The notes under the pieces: model-generated
What the model saw: the letters and a program-made list of their open reading frames with translations, nothing else
Told to the model about the DNA's origin: nothing
The model's database searches: none
NCBI RefSeq assembly: GCF_000686525.1
Contig: NZ_JMKT01000015.1
Span: 62,001-126,000, forward strand
Length of the DNA stretch: 64,000 nucleotides
Direction: 5' to 3'
Source of the DNA: Desulfonatronovibrio hydrogenovorans DSM 9292
GTDB taxonomy: Bacteria; Desulfobacterota; Desulfovibrionia; Desulfovibrionales; Desulfonatronovibrionaceae
Shown: in pieces, positions 63,381 to 64,000 of the stretch
How the letters are laid out: each line of letters opens with the position of its first letter
Numbering within the stretch: position 1 is the first letter of the stretch
Made by a program: the position numbers and the translations under genes

Positions 63381-64000
63381 ATATTTGATTAGTACAGTAT
63401 TTATTTTTTCAATTTTATTAGTCGCCATTCAGAATGAGTTGGCATGGGCTTCTCTTGAACCTTCTGAAATCCTTCTTGTTGCCAACAGAAATGCTTCCGG
63501 CAGTGTCGGTCTTGCCAACTACTATATGCGTAAAAGAGGTGTGCCTGAAGAGAACTTGGTTCAGCTGTGGGTTGCTGACAGGGAGACGGTCAGCCGGGAT
63601 GATTATGAGCGCAGAATTGCAGCACCTGTCAGGAGATATCTTTTAGAGAATGAGAATGGGTCTTCCATTCGCTGTATCCTGATCATGTACGGCACACCCC
63701 TCAGAGTGGAGTCAGCCCCTTTGAGTCAGGCAGAAGAAGCTGGATATAGAGAACTGCTTGAACGCAGAGCCCATCTGCAGGAGCTGATCAAAGTTGCTGA
63801 AGGTGAAGAAAGAGTGGAAATAGATAGCCAGCTTATGGCCTTGAGCAGGAGTATTGACCAGGAAAGGATGCGCAGGAACACATCAGCATCTGTGGACTCT
63901 GAGCTGGCCCTGGTCAAAGCTGATGCCTATTCTTTGTCCATGTGGATTCCCAATCCTTTTTTCATACCTTTTCAGAATCAGCAGAGTCTACCAGTCTCAA
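63370..64000 (+). CDS. TIGR03790-like exported protein, 3' partial
   Basis: From ATG 63370 the frame stays open to the end of the window (210 codons). It has a signal-peptide-like start (hydrophobic, ending LAWA), then EILLVANRNASGSVGLANYYMRKRGVPEENLVQLWV, the opening typical of the TIGR03790 family of large proteins of unknown function. The stretch 120-165 is helical and charged. The gene runs off the window, so length and C-terminal signals cannot be judged. Confidence 0.8.
   Translation, partial: MTAKYLISTVFIFSILLVAIQNELAWASLEPSEILLVANRNASGSVGLANYYMRKRGVPEENLVQLWVADRETVSRDDYERRIAAPVRRYLLENENGSSIRCILIMYGTPLRVESAPLSQAEEAGYRELLERRAHLQELIKVAEGEERVEIDSQLMALSRSIDQERMRRNTSASVDSELALVKADAYSLSMWIPNPFFIPFQNQQSLPVS

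Noticed and set aside
63434-63646. 70-codon frame near the window end
   Set aside because: It is out of frame with the TIGR03790-like gene, whose frame stays open from 63370 to the end.

Overview
The window reads as a chromosomal segment of a Gram-negative, PEP-CTERM/exosortase-carrying bacterium. Moderate GC content, an outer-membrane export apparatus, sigma-54 control, c-di-GMP signalling and a candidate selenoprotein point to the Desulfobacterota (old Deltaproteobacteria), perhaps a Desulfovibrionales-like sulfate reducer. That placement is inference. No rRNA, tRNA, CRISPR array, insertion sequence or phage gene was seen.

Layout. Positions 1-2004 hold the 3' part of an E1(ThiF)-nitroreductase fusion that ends at a bidirectional terminator. 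On the minus strand (2059-4023) lies a two-gene PEP-CTERM operon. It is preceded by a sigma-54-type promoter, a c-di-GMP-I (GEMM) riboswitch and a terminator hairpin that shares bases with the aptamer. Next, still on minus, come a PAS-GGDEF diguanylate cyclase, a CPBP protease-like protein with an ExeA-type ATPase, and the TPR lipoprotein PrsT. From 11413 on plus runs the core exosortase/exopolysaccharide cluster: PrsR-like sigma-54 activator, chain-length determinant, tyrosine kinase, phosphoglycosyl transferase, export protein, outer-membrane barrel, EpsI, exosortase, deacetylase, FemAB-like protein, epimerase and glycosyltransferases.

From 27288 to 33700 come a methyltransferase, a second E1-like protein, a rhodanese-like gene with an in-frame TGA at a plausible selenocysteine position, a flippase, a deacetylase, the O-glycosylation-ligase-like membrane protein and a decayed four-helix-bundle gene. 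The stretch 33700-48955 is accessory: glycosyltransferases, two AT-rich GNAT paralogues, two dehydrogenases, four ATP-grasp genes almost in a row and a sulfotransferase-like gene. It looks like a pathway that decorates the polymer with amino- or hydroxy-acid groups. From 49044 to the end lie a toroid-like protein, another glycosyltransferase, three secreted or membrane-anchored polysaccharide-acting or HEAT-repeat proteins, a DsbA-like lipoprotein, the XrtA-type amidotransferase, a PaaK/CapK-like ligase and the start of a TIGR03790-like gene.

How it fits together. The cluster makes and exports a polysaccharide and anchors PEP-CTERM proteins through the exosortase. Four intergenic regions carry clustered TGCA elements (some as TGCA-N6-TGCA) roughly 75-165 bp upstream of a TGG(C/T)AT-type -24/-12 element. 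This suggests one sigma-54 regulon driven by the PrsR-like protein. The PEP-CTERM operon adds a second, c-di-GMP-dependent checkpoint, and a diguanylate cyclase is encoded next door.
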